DNA from: Mucilaginibacter aquariorum
GTDB lineage: Bacteria; Bacteroidota; Bacteroidia; Sphingobacteriales; Sphingobacteriaceae
NCBI RefSeq assembly: GCF_024498135.1
Contig: NZ_JANHOH010000004.1
Coordinates: forward strand, 124,001 to 188,000
Direction of reading: 5' to 3'
DNA length: 64,000 bases
Shown here: one piece after another, positions 26,135 to 35,112 of the stretch
How positions within the stretch are numbered: position 1 is the stretch's first letter
Layout: the number at the start of each line of letters is the position of its first letter
Made by a program: the position numbers and the translations under genes
The notes under the pieces: model-generated
The model's database searches: none
Told to the model about the DNA's origin: nothing
The model's input: the letters and a program-made list of their open reading frames with translations, nothing else

Positions 26135-27604
26135 TTAATTATACCCCGGGTTTTGAACTAAAGTTCCGGCAGACAGGTCAAGCTCATTTTGAGGGATTGG
26201 CCAAACTTCGTTCTTGTTCGCCTTCCAACCTTTAGGGCCAAATACCTCTAATGCACGACCCTGGCGTATCACATCAAAATAACGGTCAAATTCCATAGCC
26301 AATTCTACCTGGCGCTCGTGCCATATAGCTGTACGTAAAGCGGTTTGATCGGTAGTTGTAATTTTAGGTAGAATGGCATTGTTACCACCACGCGCACGCG
26401 CCCTAACCAGTTCAAGATCGGCCAATGCCGTTGTAGGGTCGCCTGTTTCGTTAGCTGCTTCGGCATTCATTAATAACACTTCGGCATAACGTAAAACCCT
26501 CACGTTTTGATCTTCGCCCTGGTTTTGTATAAACGGGTAACTTTTAGGCACATATGATTTTTGATTATACCTTGGGTTTGGCCCGGTTATCTCAATAGCA
26601 TCACCCTGTGGTGTGGTTTCACCCCTGAAGATTATCGTAGCATCCATACGTGGATCACCAGGTTCAAATGCATTAACTAAAGCTTCGGTAGGTGTATTAA
26701 AGCCCCAGCCAAGGTTAAGGTTGCCCGGTACGCCTTGTATTTGCGAATACTGGCTTGTTGCGGCACCTCCGCCTAAGCTTTGCGCCTGTATTTCAAAAAC
26801 TGATTCTGAATTGTTTTCATTAGGGATTCTGAATGATTCTTCAAAATTAGGGAATAAGCTATAGCCAAAACCTTTAACTGTATTAGTTAAACTTAAAACC
26901 TGATCCCATTTTTTCTGATACATGGCAACTTTAGCATGCAGTGCTATAGCAGCACCTTTTGTAGCACGCCCAATATCGCTTGAGCCATAATTCTGTGGTA
27001 AAACAGTAGCAGCGTCAGTTAAATCGGTTTCTATAGCCGCCCATACATCTGCTTTAGGTGTACGCGGAATGTTATACTCAGTAGCATCTTTTGGCAAATG
27101 CAAACGTAGTGGTACATCACCAAACGCACGAACCAGCCTAAAGTATGAATATGCACGTACAAATTTAGCTTCTGCTAAATAACGGTTCTTTAGGGTCGCA
27201 TCCATATCGATGTTAGGCACATTATCTAATACCTGGTTACAAAGCTGAATGTTTTGATACTGCCCGTTCCAAAAATCCTGGATCTGGCCTTCTGTTGCTG
27301 TTACAGTGAAGTTATCGAATGCATTCATATAAGAAGCATCGGCTGGTGTGCTACCTTTTTCAGCCTCGTCAGATCCTAAGCTTTCGATGGCCATGGGGGC
27401 AAAAGCGGTGTTGTTCCATACACGTAAGTTGGCATATATAGAGTTTATGGCTTTTGAAGCGTCATCTGCGGTTTTAAAGAATTCCTGGCTTGGCTGCTGC
27501 CCTTGCGGCGGTACATCAAGGAAGCTTTTTTTGCATCCCTGTGATATTAGCAGCACTGCGCACGTACTTAAAGCAAGTGCGGTTTTAAAGTTTTTTATAA
27601 ACAT
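26135..27604 (-). CDS. SusD/RagB family nutrient-uptake lipoprotein
   Basis: A 489-residue SusD homologue with lipobox SQGC and the typical LDVPPQGQ start. TPR-like helices occur at about 40-230 (DDASKAINSIYANLRVWN, AKFVRAYSYFRLVRAFGDVPL). The conserved C-terminus includes RYAEVLLMNAEAANETGD, IWHERQVELAMEFDRYFDVIRQGRA and the final WPIPQNELDLS. It forms the lid of the SusC transporter and helps to bind oligosaccharide at the outer membrane. It lies 21 bases downstream of susC and 21 upstream of the LamG gene, so the three are surely co-transcribed. Confidence 0.95.
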   Translation of the reverse strand: MFIKNFKTALALSTCAVLLISQGCKKSFLDVPPQGQQPSQEFFKTADDASKAINSIYANLRVWNNTAFAPMAIESLGSDEAEKGSTPADASYMNAFDNFTVTATEGQIQDFWNGQYQNIQLCNQVLDNVPNIDMDATLKNRYLAEAKFVRAYSYFRLVRAFGDVPLRLHLPKDATEYNIPRTPKADVWAAIETDLTDAATVLPQNYGSSDIGRATKGAAIALHAKVAMYQKKWDQVLSLTNTVKGFGYSLFPNFEESFRIPNENNSESVFEIQAQSLGGGAATSQYSQIQGVPGNLNLGWGFNTPTEALVNAFEPGDPRMDATIIFRGETTPQGDAIEITGPNPRYNQKSYVPKSYPFIQNQGEDQNVRVLRYAEVLLMNAEAANETGDPTTALADLELVRARARGGNNAILPKITTTDQTALRTAIWHERQVELAMEFDRYFDVIRQGRALEVFGPKGWKANKNEVWPIPQNELDLSAGTLVQNPGYN

Positions 27605-27625
27605 GACTTTAAATATTTTTAATTG

Positions 27626-30600
27626 TTAAAATGTAACATTTACACCGAAGTTATAAGTGGCATATAGCGGGTATGCACCATTATCAATACCGGCATTTAT
27701 ACCCGGCTGATCGCCTTGTCCACCAATTTCTGGGTTGAACCCTTTGTATGAAAAGGAATTAAATACGTTTTGCCCACTGGCAAAAATCCTAACCCGTTTC
27801 ATAAATAATTTTGATGCAACTGCAGATGGAAGGGTATAGCCTACCTGAACGTTTCTAACCCTGAAGTAAGCACCGCTTTCAACAAAAAATGTATTAGGTA
27901 AATAGTTTTTGCCACCACCTACGTTAGCAGACGGATAGGTATTTGAAGTCCCTTCGCCATGCCAGCGGTTGTCATAAAAGTCTTTGGTGAAGTTTTCAGA
28001 ACCGAAACGCAGGCCTTTATTGGCATTATAAACATCAACCCCGGCAACACCTTGCAGATCAACTGATAAGTCAAACGCTTTGTAATTAAGGTTTGCGCTA
28101 AAACCATACAGGTATTTAGGGTTAGGGTTACCAATTGTAGTACGGTCTTTGGCGTCAATAACATTATCGCCGTTTAGGTCTTTATACTTAAAGTCGCCAG
28201 GTTTTGCATCTGGTTGTAATGAGTTAGTTATTTCGGCCGTATTTTGGAAAACGCCGTCAACAACTAAACCGTAGTATTCGCCAATTGGCTGCCCAACAAC
28301 TGTACGGGTGCTTAACTGGCCACCTGTTGCAGCTGCGCCGCCACCATAAATTGGGTTAGCACCGGTAGCTGTTGATAACACCAGGTTATTATTAAGACTA
28401 AAATTGCCGCTTAAGCTGTAGTTAAAATCGCTGGCTATTGTACCTTTCCAACTTGCTGCAAATTCAAAGCCTCTGTTACGGAAAGTAGCCTGATTACCAA
28501 TGATAGTACCACCACCGGTACCTAATGAACCTAAAACAGGGATTGCAAAAATTGCTTGCTCTGTTTTCTTTTCATAGTAATCGGCTTCAAATGTTAGGCG
28601 GTTGTTTAAGAAGGCCATTTCCAAGCCAAAATCGGTACCAACACCACGCTCCCAATAAGTAATAGGAGGCACAATTTGTGTAATGTTTGCGCCTGTTGCA
28701 GGTTGGCCATTATAAATAGCTGTAAATGCAGCAGAATTATTAACAACCAAGGTGGAAAGGTTAGCCGGTACTGATGCGTTACCAATTTTACCCCAGCTAC
28801 CCCTGATTTTTAAATTGTCAAAAATGTGCTGGTCTTTCATGAAATCCTCATTGCTGATAACCCAGCCCGCGCCTACTGAAGGGAAGTAACCCCAGCGTTG
28901 ATTGCCAATAAATTTTGACGAACCATCACCACGAAACGAAGCATTTAATAAATACTTGTTTTTAAAAGAGTAATTAACCCTTCCAAAATATGATTCGTAC
29001 GTTGCCAAAGCACCACTGTCATCAATAGTACGTGGGAAATTAGGATCGGTTGTAGTGCTTCCTAAACGCAGGTAAAGGTCACCATCGCTTGTGAAAGGTA
29101 CATTACGCGCTGATGCTGTAATATTGTACGATTTGTAACGCTGTGATGACTGACCAGCCAATACGGTTAAATGATGGTCGCCGAAAGTTTTATCAAAGGT
29201 CAAGGTATTTTCCCAGATCCAGTTTCTTACTTCACCCCTTGATACATTAAGGGTGCTGTTATCATTTAACTGTGTTGCGGTAGCCTTATAAGCAGGTACG
29301 TAACCTAACACTTCTGCCTGGCCAAACTCACCACCAAAGCTGGTATGAAAGGTTAAATAGTTAGTGAATTTGATATCAGCAAACATATTACCGGTTATAC
29401 GGTAACCGTTTGAGCGTTGGTTAAAGAAATCTAACTGTGCTTGTGGATTGTTTGTAGCGGTACCAATAGGGAAATCATTAGGATCACCATAAGCGCCATC
29501 GGCATAATAAACCGGTACTACAGGCGCTGCAGTAAAGCCTTTATAGATAACGTCTCCGGGCACATCTCTTGATTTGCTGCTTTGCAAAACAGCATTATAA
29601 CCTAATTTTAAAAAATTAGTTGCTTGCACATCTTGTTGCAGGTGGGCAGTTATACGGTCATAATTATTACCAACAACTACACCTTGTTGTGATAAGTAAC
29701 CTGCAGAAAAAGAGTAGGTAGACTTATCTGTACTGCCACTAACGGTAAGGTCATGCTTCATAGTGAAAGCGTTACGCAATACTACGTTTAACCAATCAGT
29801 GCCCTGGCCAAATTTGTTTGGATCCGGGAAAGTAGTAGGGTCTGCCGGGAACTGTATAGCGTTCAACTCATTTATTAGTGTAGCATACTCGGTGCCATTA
29901 GCCAACTTTGGTTGGTTAGTTACCTTTTGCCAACCGGCATAAGCGTTATAACTAATAGATGGCGCGCCTTTACCTTTTTTGGTAGTTACCAAAACAACGC
30001 CATTTGCTGCGCGAACACCATAGATAGACTCACTTGATGCATCTTTTAAGATACTGATGTTTTCAATATCATTTGGGTTTAAGAAACTGATATCATCAAA
30101 CCATGCACCATCTACTACGTATAATGGGTTGGCATTACCGTAAACGGTACCAAGGCCACGTATCCTTATCTGCGGAGATGAGCCCGGGCCACCTGCGTTT
30201 GTTATTTGGACACCGGCCACTTTACCCTGTAAAGAGCTCACTGCATTTGTAGATGATTGTTTGGCGATATCTTCTCCTTTTACCTGTGCTACCGAACCGG
30301 TAACATCCAGTTTACGTTGGGTACCGTAACCAACAACTACAACCGCCTGCAATTCGTTTGTGCCCGATTGTAATTTGATATCAATATTGTTGCGGCCGGC
30401 TATTGCAACATCCTGCGTAGCGTAACCTATATAGGATACCTGCAGGGTTGCGTTTGATGCTGCGTTTAACGTGTAAGCGCCGTTAACATCGGTTTGGGTG
30501 CCTGTTGTTGTACCTTTCACGGCAACTGTTACGCCTATAAGCGCTTCGCCGGTGGTAGCATCTGTAACCTTACCTTTAAGGGTTAGGGTTTGTGCCAACA

Positions 30601-30661
30601 CAGCAGTTGTGAAAAAAGTAAACAATAGCAGTAACCCCGAGATTGTGTAAATTCTCTTCAT
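27626..30661 (-). CDS. SusC/RagA family TonB-linked outer-membrane transporter
   Basis: A 1011-residue transporter with a signal peptide (about 1-23). A carboxypeptidase-D regulatory-like domain spans 27-108 (LKGKVTDATTGEALIGVTVAVKG). The SusC signature VVVGYGTQRKLDVTGSV opens the plug at about 109-230, and a 22-strand barrel ends in aromatic YATYNFGVNVTF. It imports glycan oligomers with SusD using TonB energy. It is the first gene of the PUL operon on the minus strand, preceded by a 259-base leader region with a dyad at 30741-30762, directly downstream of the regulator gene. Confidence 0.96.
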   Translation of the reverse strand: MKRIYTISGLLLLFTFFTTAVLAQTLTLKGKVTDATTGEALIGVTVAVKGTTTGTQTDVNGAYTLNAASNATLQVSYIGYATQDVAIAGRNNIDIKLQSGTNELQAVVVVGYGTQRKLDVTGSVAQVKGEDIAKQSSTNAVSSLQGKVAGVQITNAGGPGSSPQIRIRGLGTVYGNANPLYVVDGAWFDDISFLNPNDIENISILKDASSESIYGVRAANGVVLVTTKKGKGAPSISYNAYAGWQKVTNQPKLANGTEYATLINELNAIQFPADPTTFPDPNKFGQGTDWLNVVLRNAFTMKHDLTVSGSTDKSTYSFSAGYLSQQGVVVGNNYDRITAHLQQDVQATNFLKLGYNAVLQSSKSRDVPGDVIYKGFTAAPVVPVYYADGAYGDPNDFPIGTATNNPQAQLDFFNQRSNGYRITGNMFADIKFTNYLTFHTSFGGEFGQAEVLGYVPAYKATATQLNDNSTLNVSRGEVRNWIWENTLTFDKTFGDHHLTVLAGQSSQRYKSYNITASARNVPFTSDGDLYLRLGSTTTDPNFPRTIDDSGALATYESYFGRVNYSFKNKYLLNASFRGDGSSKFIGNQRWGYFPSVGAGWVISNEDFMKDQHIFDNLKIRGSWGKIGNASVPANLSTLVVNNSAAFTAIYNGQPATGANITQIVPPITYWERGVGTDFGLEMAFLNNRLTFEADYYEKKTEQAIFAIPVLGSLGTGGGTIIGNQATFRNRGFEFAASWKGTIASDFNYSLSGNFSLNNNLVLSTATGANPIYGGGAAATGGQLSTRTVVGQPIGEYYGLVVDGVFQNTAEITNSLQPDAKPGDFKYKDLNGDNVIDAKDRTTIGNPNPKYLYGFSANLNYKAFDLSVDLQGVAGVDVYNANKGLRFGSENFTKDFYDNRWHGEGTSNTYPSANVGGGKNYLPNTFFVESGAYFRVRNVQVGYTLPSAVASKLFMKRVRIFASGQNVFNSFSYKGFNPEIGGQGDQPGINAGIDNGAYPLYATYNFGVNVTF

Positions 30662-30740
30662 AGTGGTTAATAATTTTTTTAAGTACTGGGTTAATTGGTT
30701 TTTGTAGAGTCGAAATTGTGCAGATAATATAATTTTAACA

Positions 30741-30762
30741 AATAATGTAACTCTACATTATT
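30741..30762. promoter_or_regulatory. 22-bp dyad upstream of susC, candidate operator
   Basis: AATAATGTA-ACTC-TACATTATT is a perfect 9-base-arm inverted repeat, 80 bases upstream of the susC start. Read on the minus strand it runs into TTTG, which could be a -33 element, followed about 20 bases later by a weak CAATTTCG -7 box. A site overlapping the -33 region suits activation by the adjacent LuxR-type regulator. Confidence 0.55.
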
Positions 30763-30920
30763 ACATCAAACGAAAAATACTTTCTCAAAAATTTTAAGAA
30801 GAAAATATAAATAACTGATATACAAATAATTATAATATCATAGTGTAGGCGTTACATACTACAAGGAGGGCATATAGGAGTATGCTATTATTTGTGCTGA
30901 TGAGAGGTAATGATGTAGTG

Positions 30921-33806
30921 TTATAGCTCAATGAGAAACTCCACAAGGTTCTTATCGTGCTCTAAATTGAGCTTTTTACGCAGCCTGTAACGGCGGATCT
31001 CTACCCCGCGTAAAGAAATGTTTAATAACGACGCCATTTCCTTACTGCTCATATTCATGCGCAGGTAGGCGCACAGCTTCAAATCGTTAGGTACAAGGTC
31101 TGGGTGGCCGTGCTTCAGTTTTTTAAAGAAGTTCTCGTGTGCCTCGTTAAAACTGTTTTCAAAAACATTCCAATCACGGTCATCGCTCATGCCTTCGTCA
31201 ATAACCTTGTGTATTTTTTTCAGCTGATCTTCTGATAGTTTTTTGCCATTACTATCTTTAAAGTTGTTTATCTCGTCGCTTATTTTCTGAAGCAGTTCGT
31301 TCTTGTAAACAATGTTCATGGCCGAGTTTGCCAACTCGCGGCTTTTGCTTGCCAGGTCGGCCTGTAACTGTTCGTTCTTAATGGTAACAATGTGCTGCTC
31401 GTTGGCCACTGCCTCCTGGCGCACAAACTCTTCTTTCTCGCGCTGTAGTTTTTCCTGCAATTCGTGGCGGTGGCGCTTTAATTTTAGCTGGTAATAATAC
31501 CTGATGATGTAATAGATGAATATCAATAACAGTACATAAAAAGCAATGGCAAACTTGCCGGCATACCACGGAGGTAAAATTTCAAATGTAAAGGTTGTTA
31601 CTACCGATACGTTTTCGTCGTTAATTTTGGCCCTTACTTTAAAGTGATAAGTGCCCTGGTTAAGGTTGGTAAACTCTTTTTGAGTTTGCGAACTCCAATC
31701 GCTCCATTGCCGCGAGTAGCCTTCTAAAAAGTACTGATACTTAATATTCGATTGTTTGTAATAGGGCAGTGAGTATGCTATGCGGATATTATTTTGGTTA
31801 TAGGGGATGGAGATCTCCACATTATCGCTGTTCATATCGCTCAGTGCCGATGTTTTATCGGTAATGTTTTCCACTTTACGAATTAGCACCGGGGGCAATT
31901 TAAAGTTAGGTTGCTGTAACGCGTCCTGGTCGTTTAAAATAACAAAGCCATCATCAACACTGATCAGGTAAATTTGGTTGTTAATGAGGTTAATGTTCTC
32001 ATAATTTTGTACCATTTGCCCGTTGAGCATGCTAAACCGGTTAGAATCGATAGTAAGCTTGCCCGGTACCGAAAGATCTGCCAGTGCAACGCGGCCGTGG
32101 TTTATAAACCAGTACTTTTTACCAATGGCGGCAATTACTTTGTTAGATGATGCAAAGGTGTGCAGCTTTTTATTCAGCTGCTGATACTTGTAAAAACGAT
32201 CGGTAATATCGTCGTAAACATAAAAGCCCGAATCTGAGGAAAAAACAATTCGGTTATCCAGGTTAAACACCCCAACGTTATAGCTATCGGGTAAGCCCGA
32301 GCGCTTGTCGTAGTATTTTTGAGATATTACCTTTTTGTTATCCGCGCTCAGCATAACCTTATAAATGCCTTTATAAGCGTGGCTCACCCATATTTGGCCT
32401 TTATTGTCCTGCTCTACATAGCGCGATGGCTCGGTAAAGCCCTCTACTTTATGTTCAAATACCCAGTTACCGGCAGCATCTTTATGGTAAATGATGAGTC
32501 CGGTATAGGTGCCTTGAATGAGGCGGTCGGTATTAAATTTTTTAAGTGTCCATCCACCGCTTAGCGATGTTATTTTGGTGATGGAGCTGCCATTAACCTG
32601 AAAAGTACCGTCGTTGTGGCCGCAAAGCAGTTTGCCATCTTGTAAAGAGAGCTCCCATACCTGGCCTTGTGAACCGGGGATCAATTGGAAATCAAATGAC
32701 TGGAACAGCCGTTTGGTACCGGGGCTTACCCATTCGCTATAAAAAAGACCCTGGTTAGTACCGAGGTATATTTTATTATTAAAAATAATGCTGGAGTAAA
32801 CCGTACCAAAACGCCCGGTTTTATCGAAATAAAAATACAGGGGCGAGTTTACTTCTATACGGTCAATCCCGTTATCTAACCCTGCCCAAAGGTTTTGCTC
32901 GGCATCGGTATAAAGGCTTAAAACGGTGTTGTTTTGTAACCCGCTCGATTTATTGATGTGTTGTACCACGTTGCCCGCAGTATCTATGATCACTATGCCA
33001 TTTAAGATAGTGCCGTACGCAAAGTACTTGCCTGGTATTATAGCGCCGTTATTTAACTGGTAGTTTTTAAGGAAATCATTAGCCTGGTTTTGCCATGGTT
33101 TCATGGTGATGCCGTCGTAAATGAACAGTCCGTTTTTGGCGGTACCAATAAGGTATTTATTTTGCTGAAAAGGTAATATTGATAAAACCCTGCTGCCTAA
33201 TATATTGCTGCCTGTTATATAGGTGAGCTTATTATTTTTGAGTTCAAACAAGCCCGCATCAACTTGCTCAACAAAATACCGGCTGCCCGTTTTAAACAAG
33301 AACAGGAACGGTTTTGGCGCTTTTACAACGCTGATTTTGCCATTGGCATAAATATAAATGGAGCCGAACGATTGAAATATCACCTTATCCTTGTCTACAT
33401 AGATCTTCCAGGTTTCTTCTTTAATGGGCTGGTCTTTTTTGGGGACAAGGTGTGTAAGCGATTTGTACTTCAAAAAGCCTTTCTGGTCGTTTTCCCAATA
33501 ACCAAATTCGCCAAAGCCACCCGAATATATTTTGCCTTTACTATCGGCTGCTACCGAGCGTACAATTAACCCGTTTGGCATGCGGTTAAGCTGCCAGTAT
33601 TTACCATCGAACGAAAGCAGGCCCTCGTCATTACCAAAGTACATAATGCCATGCTCATCGCGCGTTACCGACCAGTTTTGATTGCCCGATTGATACTGGG
33701 CCTTGGTGTAATTTTGAACATACGGTACACCAATGCTTTTTATATCGGCCGCCTGGGTGCAGATATTAATCACTATAAAAAAAGCAAACAGAAGGTGTTT
33801 ACGCAT
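30921..33806 (-). CDS. Transmembrane beta-propeller regulator with LuxR-type DNA-binding domain
   Basis: A 961-residue one-protein sensor-regulator. A signal peptide is followed by a large periplasmic propeller region (two-component regulator propeller repeats such as GIMYFGNDEGLLSFDGKYW and LYTDAEQNLWAGLDNGIDRI), a Y_Y_Y domain at about 670-745, a transmembrane helix at about 750-775 and a coiled coil at about 780-860. A LuxR-like helix-turn-helix spans about 900-961 (MSSKEMASLLNISLRGVEIRRYRLRKKL). There is no histidine kinase or receiver domain, so the signal must pass straight to DNA, unlike hybrid two-component PUL regulators. It is co-oriented with and 259 bases upstream of susC, so it probably senses an oligosaccharide and activates the PUL. 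Confidence 0.88.
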   Translation of the reverse strand: MRKHLLFAFFIVINICTQAADIKSIGVPYVQNYTKAQYQSGNQNWSVTRDEHGIMYFGNDEGLLSFDGKYWQLNRMPNGLIVRSVAADSKGKIYSGGFGEFGYWENDQKGFLKYKSLTHLVPKKDQPIKEETWKIYVDKDKVIFQSFGSIYIYANGKISVVKAPKPFLFLFKTGSRYFVEQVDAGLFELKNNKLTYITGSNILGSRVLSILPFQQNKYLIGTAKNGLFIYDGITMKPWQNQANDFLKNYQLNNGAIIPGKYFAYGTILNGIVIIDTAGNVVQHINKSSGLQNNTVLSLYTDAEQNLWAGLDNGIDRIEVNSPLYFYFDKTGRFGTVYSSIIFNNKIYLGTNQGLFYSEWVSPGTKRLFQSFDFQLIPGSQGQVWELSLQDGKLLCGHNDGTFQVNGSSITKITSLSGGWTLKKFNTDRLIQGTYTGLIIYHKDAAGNWVFEHKVEGFTEPSRYVEQDNKGQIWVSHAYKGIYKVMLSADNKKVISQKYYDKRSGLPDSYNVGVFNLDNRIVFSSDSGFYVYDDITDRFYKYQQLNKKLHTFASSNKVIAAIGKKYWFINHGRVALADLSVPGKLTIDSNRFSMLNGQMVQNYENINLINNQIYLISVDDGFVILNDQDALQQPNFKLPPVLIRKVENITDKTSALSDMNSDNVEISIPYNQNNIRIAYSLPYYKQSNIKYQYFLEGYSRQWSDWSSQTQKEFTNLNQGTYHFKVRAKINDENVSVVTTFTFEILPPWYAGKFAIAFYVLLLIFIYYIIRYYYQLKLKRHRHELQEKLQREKEEFVRQEAVANEQHIVTIKNEQLQADLASKSRELANSAMNIVYKNELLQKISDEINNFKDSNGKKLSEDQLKKIHKVIDEGMSDDRDWNVFENSFNEAHENFFKKLKHGHPDLVPNDLKLCAYLRMNMSSKEMASLLNISLRGVEIRRYRLRKKLNLEHDKNLVEFLIEL

Positions 33807-33904
33807 AAGGGTATAACGGTGCAGCTGTAATTATACGAAAATACTATTTGCTATTGAATAAACAGCGTGGGCATTTGGCTGAAATCGAAATCCTGGTCTG
33901 CAAT

Positions 33905-34006
33905 CCGTCGGCTTCAGCCGACGGCAATGAAGTAATATTGTTTTTTGATCTTTCATTGCCATCCCATTTATGGGACGGATAAAAGCATTACACATCGGCT
34001 TTAGCC
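33905..34006. repeat. Compound palindrome element (CATTGCC / GGC-TTNA-GCC family)
   Basis: The perfect hairpin CCGTCGGCTTCAGCCGACGG at 33905-33924 is followed by GGCAATGAA (33923-33931), which pairs with TTCATTGCC (33952-33960), and by CCATCCCAT-TT-ATGGGACGG at 33959-33978 with one mismatch. A further GGC-TTTA-GCC at 33997-34006 overlaps the trhO stop codon. The module order matches the element at 47729-47850. Confidence 0.8.
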
Positions 34007-34960
34007 AACCAGCTGCACCGCGCCTTTTTTAGCTGTATTTACCGGTTGCGGAACTTTTACATAATACCCCGTACCATCATAAACGCGTTTGCGCGGATGC
34101 GATTGGCAGGTATCGCTGCAGCAGCCGTCCATTTTAGTGCCGCATTCGTCGCATTGGGTAAAATGCTCGTTACACTCAGGGTTGGCGCAGTTTATCATTT
34201 TATGCGTAGTGGTGCCGCAGTTATAACATGTAGATATTACTACCGGGTTAACACTGTTCACATCAACCGAAAGACGGTTATCAAACACATAACATTTGCC
34301 TTCAAAATCTTCGCCGCCGGTTTCTTTACCGTATTTGATAATACCACCATGTAACTGGTAAACTTCGCTAAATCCTTCGTGCAGTAGCAGGGCCGATGCT
34401 TTTTCGCATTTAATGCCGCCGGTACAGTAGGTAAGAATTTTTTTATCTTTGTATTGCGCCAGCTCATTTATCATGGCCGGGAAATCGCGGAAGTTTTCAA
34501 TATCCAGCGTCACCGCGTTTTTGAATTTACCCAATGAATGCTCATAGTTAGAGCGCACATCCAGTATCACCACATCATCACGGTCTTTCATGGCCAAAAA
34601 TTCTTTTGGTTCCAGGTGTTTGCCGGTTTGCTTTTGCGGATTGATCATATTAGGGTCGCGCAGGCCAGAGTGAACGATCTCTGATTTGTAGCGACAGTGC
34701 ATTTTAACAAACGAAGGTTCGTCCACTTCATCCACCTTAAAATCGATACCGGCGAAGCGCTCGTCGGCATGCAGGGTATCCATATAGGTTTTACATGCTT
34801 CGGCTGCGCCGGATACGGTACCGTTCAACCCCTCGTTAGCCACAATAATGCGCCCGGTTAACCCAAGAGATTTACAAAATTTTAAATGATCGGCCGCAAA
34901 TTGCTCGCCATCGGCTATTGTTGAATAACAATAGTAAAGTAGTGTGTTGTATTTTCCCAT
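34001..34960 (-). CDS. trhO: tRNA uridine(34) hydroxylase, rhodanese family
   Basis: A 319-residue TrhO/YceA protein that makes 5-hydroxyuridine at tRNA position 34 using O2. The N-terminal acylphosphatase-like domain has GLTGRIIVANEGLNGTVSG. The rhodanese domain follows with the active-site loop YCTGGIKCEKAS. The C-terminus is Cys-rich (CYNCG, CANPECNEHFTQCDECG, CCSDTCQ) and probably binds zinc. Length agrees with the family. The last few codons run into a palindromic repeat at 33997-34006. It is co-oriented with the DUF5686 gene but 147 bases apart with a repeat element between. Confidence 0.93.
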   Translation of the reverse strand: MGKYNTLLYYCYSTIADGEQFAADHLKFCKSLGLTGRIIVANEGLNGTVSGAAEACKTYMDTLHADERFAGIDFKVDEVDEPSFVKMHCRYKSEIVHSGLRDPNMINPQKQTGKHLEPKEFLAMKDRDDVVILDVRSNYEHSLGKFKNAVTLDIENFRDFPAMINELAQYKDKKILTYCTGGIKCEKASALLLHEGFSEVYQLHGGIIKYGKETGGEDFEGKCYVFDNRLSVDVNSVNPVVISTCYNCGTTTHKMINCANPECNEHFTQCDECGTKMDGCCSDTCQSHPRKRVYDGTGYYVKVPQPVNTAKKGAVQLVG

Positions 34961-35017
34961 AAAATCATTGATGCCGCTGCAAACGGTGTTAAATGAAGTG
35001 CAAAGATAAATATTTTA

Positions 35018-35112
35018 GTGATTAGTTAATTAGAGGTTAGAGATTAGTTGTTTCCGGTGACAAATTACCCCTTTTAACTAATCTCTAAACTCCAGTCTCT
35101 AATCTCTCTACC
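35018..35112. repeat. Inverted-repeat element, GATTAG word family
   Basis: The left arm (35018-35049) is a tandem of GATTAG/GGTTAG-like words; the right arm (35076-35112) is their reverse complement (CTAATCTCTAAACTC, GTCTCTAATCTC). The innermost 11 bases are perfect, with a 26-base loop. It fills the gap after the DUF5686 gene; the right arm overlaps that gene's stop codon (35108-35110). A half copy lies at 20467-20501. Confidence 0.75.
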
